The position numbers were made by a program, and so were the translations under genes. A model generated the notes under the pieces. The model did no database searches. It saw only the letters and a program-made list of their open reading frames with translations, and was not told the DNA's origin. Source: Bacillota bacterium (GTDB taxonomy: Bacteria > Bacillota > Clostridia > Lutisporales > Lutisporaceae). From it: a DNA stretch of 13,365 nucleotides. Shown here one piece after another: positions 12,005 to 13,365 of this stretch. Position 1 is the stretch's first letter. Every line of letters starts with the position of its first letter. The DNA is taken from the NCBI GenBank assembly GCA_023405875.1, contig JAEXXN010000589.1:1-13365 (forward strand), in the 5' to 3' direction.

Positions 12005-13365
12005 ATGAAGGAAGCGTCCAGAACAATTGATAAATATCAGCCTTTGTGGGGCTCCTGGCGAGTGGCTGAGTTAATGGCGCTGGAAAACGATTGTGAACTG
12101 TACCGGGTATACAAGGAGGAATGGGGTAAGCGCTATGTTTCTACAGTAAAGCTGCTGAACTTTCTTGTTGGAAAGAAGGATATCCGTGAGGCTCAGAACC
12201 TTGGACTTGATCCTGCTGAAATGCCGGAATACTATAAAAAGCTTGTAGGAAATATTCAGCATGAGGTAGAACTTATGTACAGGCTGAGAGGCAACAGCAA
12301 CATCGTAGCCTATGAGGACCATGCAGTATATGAAAGGAAAGACAGGCAAGGCTGGGATGTATTGATACGGATGGAATATGTCCAGCCGCTGTCAGGTATG
12401 GTTGTCGATAAAGAGCTTGAGGCATCAGAGGTGGCAAGGCTCGGGACAGACATATGCAAAGCCCTGGAGGTATGTGCCCGGGAAGGGATCATACACAGGG
12501 ACATCAAGGATTCCAGCATATTTGTATCCCCCAGAGGAGAATACAAGCTGGGAAGCTTCGGCATGGCAAAGGAGCTGCTGAAGGGCGGAAGGACGGTAAT
12601 GACTTCTCCCAGCCCATTATATATGGCTCCTGAGCTGTATAAGGAGCAAGGTTATGATATTTCGGCAGATATATATTCTCTGGGAATGGTGATGTATAAG
12701 CTGTTGAACAGAGGACGGCTGCCTTTTCTGCCTTTACCTCCCGGAAGCATCACGGCAGAAGAGGTGGAAGGAGCACTGGCCCGCAGAATGTCCGGAATGG
12801 CATTGGAATTGCCTGCCGATGCGGGGGAAAGCCTTGGAGCAATCATACTAAAGGCTTGCAGCTATGATAAAAAGGACAGGTATAAGTCCCCTGCCGAGTT
12901 CAGGCAGAAGCTGGAACGCTTTCTGAAGGCAGGAAGCAGGGCCTCAAGGGCTTACACTTCAGCAGCATGCGGCACATCGGATCAGGAACTGAAGCAGGAG
13001 GAATATTCAGGAGAAGCCGCTGTAGGTGCAGAATATGAAAAGGAACGGGAAAAGATTGCTGTGGTCGGGCTGGCAGTCACAGTCGGGAAAATAAATGAGG
13101 GGAAGAAGCAAATAAATATGAAATTATTAAGGAATGCCTGTATTTTTATTTCTGTGGCAGTTATAGCATTTATTGCCGCCTACGTAAATTCATATAAGGT
13201 TGAACCTGTAACGGAGGAAAAGCCTGATGCCAGAACAGCCTCAGATATAATATTGACCGCTCCCTCGCTGGCAGATGAGATAACTCCTGTACTTGAGCCT
13301 TCAGAGGCGGTAAAAAGCGGAGAAGAGTTCTACCTGGAAGGGCTGGAGCATATGAAGCATAACCG
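12005..13365 (+). CDS. Membrane-anchored Ser/Thr protein kinase-like protein, probable pseudokinase, 3' incomplete
   Basis: The frame is open to the window end, giving 453 residues. ATG 12005 is chosen because GAGGTG (11993-11998) lies 6 nt upstream; the frame extends back to 11909, but only into the repeat. A bacterial eukaryotic-type kinase domain spans about 10-308. Conserved parts are the LWGSWRV lead-in, Lys49 (STVK), Glu87 in helix C, His164-Arg165-Asp166 and Lys168 (HRDIK), APE 208-210 and DIYSLGMVMYKLL. Key residues are lost: the glycine loop reads LMALENDCELYRV with none of its glycines, the Asn after HRDxK is Ser171, and DFG is Ser184-Phe-Gly. Catalysis is therefore doubtful. A charged linker follows, then one transmembrane helix (about 376-396) and the start of an extracellular part, with a possible helical repeat at EEFYLEGLEHM. 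It probably acts as a membrane scaffold or sensor. Confidence 0.88.
   Translation, partial: MKEASRTIDKYQPLWGSWRVAELMALENDCELYRVYKEEWGKRYVSTVKLLNFLVGKKDIREAQNLGLDPAEMPEYYKKLVGNIQHEVELMYRLRGNSNIVAYEDHAVYERKDRQGWDVLIRMEYVQPLSGMVVDKELEASEVARLGTDICKALEVCAREGIIHRDIKDSSIFVSPRGEYKLGSFGMAKELLKGGRTVMTSPSPLYMAPELYKEQGYDISADIYSLGMVMYKLLNRGRLPFLPLPPGSITAEEVEGALARRMSGMALELPADAGESLGAIILKACSYDKKDRYKSPAEFRQKLERFLKAGSRASRAYTSAACGTSDQELKQEEYSGEAAVGAEYEKEREKIAVVGLAVTVGKINEGKKQINMKLLRNACIFISVAVIAFIAAYVNSYKVEPVTEEKPDARTASDIILTAPSLADEITPVLEPSEAVKSGEEFYLEGLEHMKHN

Noticed and set aside
1..13365. CRISPR arrays, rRNA, tRNA or a complete insertion sequence
   Set aside because: No regularly spaced direct repeats, no RNA gene cores and no transposase-like frame were seen on either strand.

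Overview
The window looks like a chromosomal stretch from an anaerobic, low-to-mid GC Gram-positive bacterium of the class Clostridia. The signs are strong AGGAGG-type ribosome binding sites, AT-rich spacers with TATAAT promoters, a Bce-type antimicrobial-peptide module, a superoxide reductase (an anaerobe's oxygen defence), a hemerythrin-PAS (DUF438-type) protein and a membrane-anchored eukaryotic-type kinase. I cannot place it to species from sequence alone.

Layout. Positions 2-1384 hold the 3' end of a hemerythrin/PAS sensor gene and an acylglycerolphosphate acyltransferase (plsC). Positions 1407-5912 hold a compact Bce-type detoxification module: response regulator, intramembrane-sensing histidine kinase, ABC ATPase and a 10-TM FtsX-type permease. 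The regulator/kinase pair and the ATPase/permease pair each overlap by 4 nt. Between the pairs lies an 11-bp inverted repeat directly upstream of a TATAAT box, the likely site of regulated expression. Positions 5913-6540 are mostly non-coding: a promoter, a 5' leader of about 140 nt, a 29-codon lysine-rich miniprotein, a MITE-like repeat (copy 1) and a strong intrinsic terminator. Positions 6540-9434 hold a membrane-anchored DUF4230 protein, a P1/DmpA-type peptidase, a VanX-type D-Ala-D-Ala dipeptidase and a two-cysteine OhrR-type peroxide sensor ending in a terminator. Positions 9562-10862 hold a radical SAM protein of the spore-photolyase-like family and a 114-aa protein I do not recognise, also ending in a strong terminator. 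On the minus strand come a one-iron superoxide reductase (11291-10917) and the 3' half of a short-chain dehydrogenase (11740-11362) whose Rossmann half is missing. Directly upstream of that remnant is copy 2 of the MITE-like repeat, inverted relative to copy 1. From 12005 to the window end, on the plus strand, runs an incomplete gene for a membrane-anchored Ser/Thr kinase-like protein.

The most interesting items are these. (1) The kinase-like protein has lost the glycine-rich loop, the catalytic-loop Asn and the DFG Asp, yet keeps the VAIK Lys, alpha-C Glu, HRD and APE, so it reads as a membrane pseudokinase. (2) A repeat of about 116-149 bp occurs twice in inverted orientation 5.5 kb apart, about 85% identical by hand alignment, with TA-flanked terminal inverted repeats, two internal hairpins and a 32-nt hairpin-containing indel; one copy abuts the truncated dehydrogenase. 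(3) The response regulator apparently starts at CTG. (4) A cell-envelope theme links the Bce module with two enzymes suited to D-amino-acid-containing peptides.
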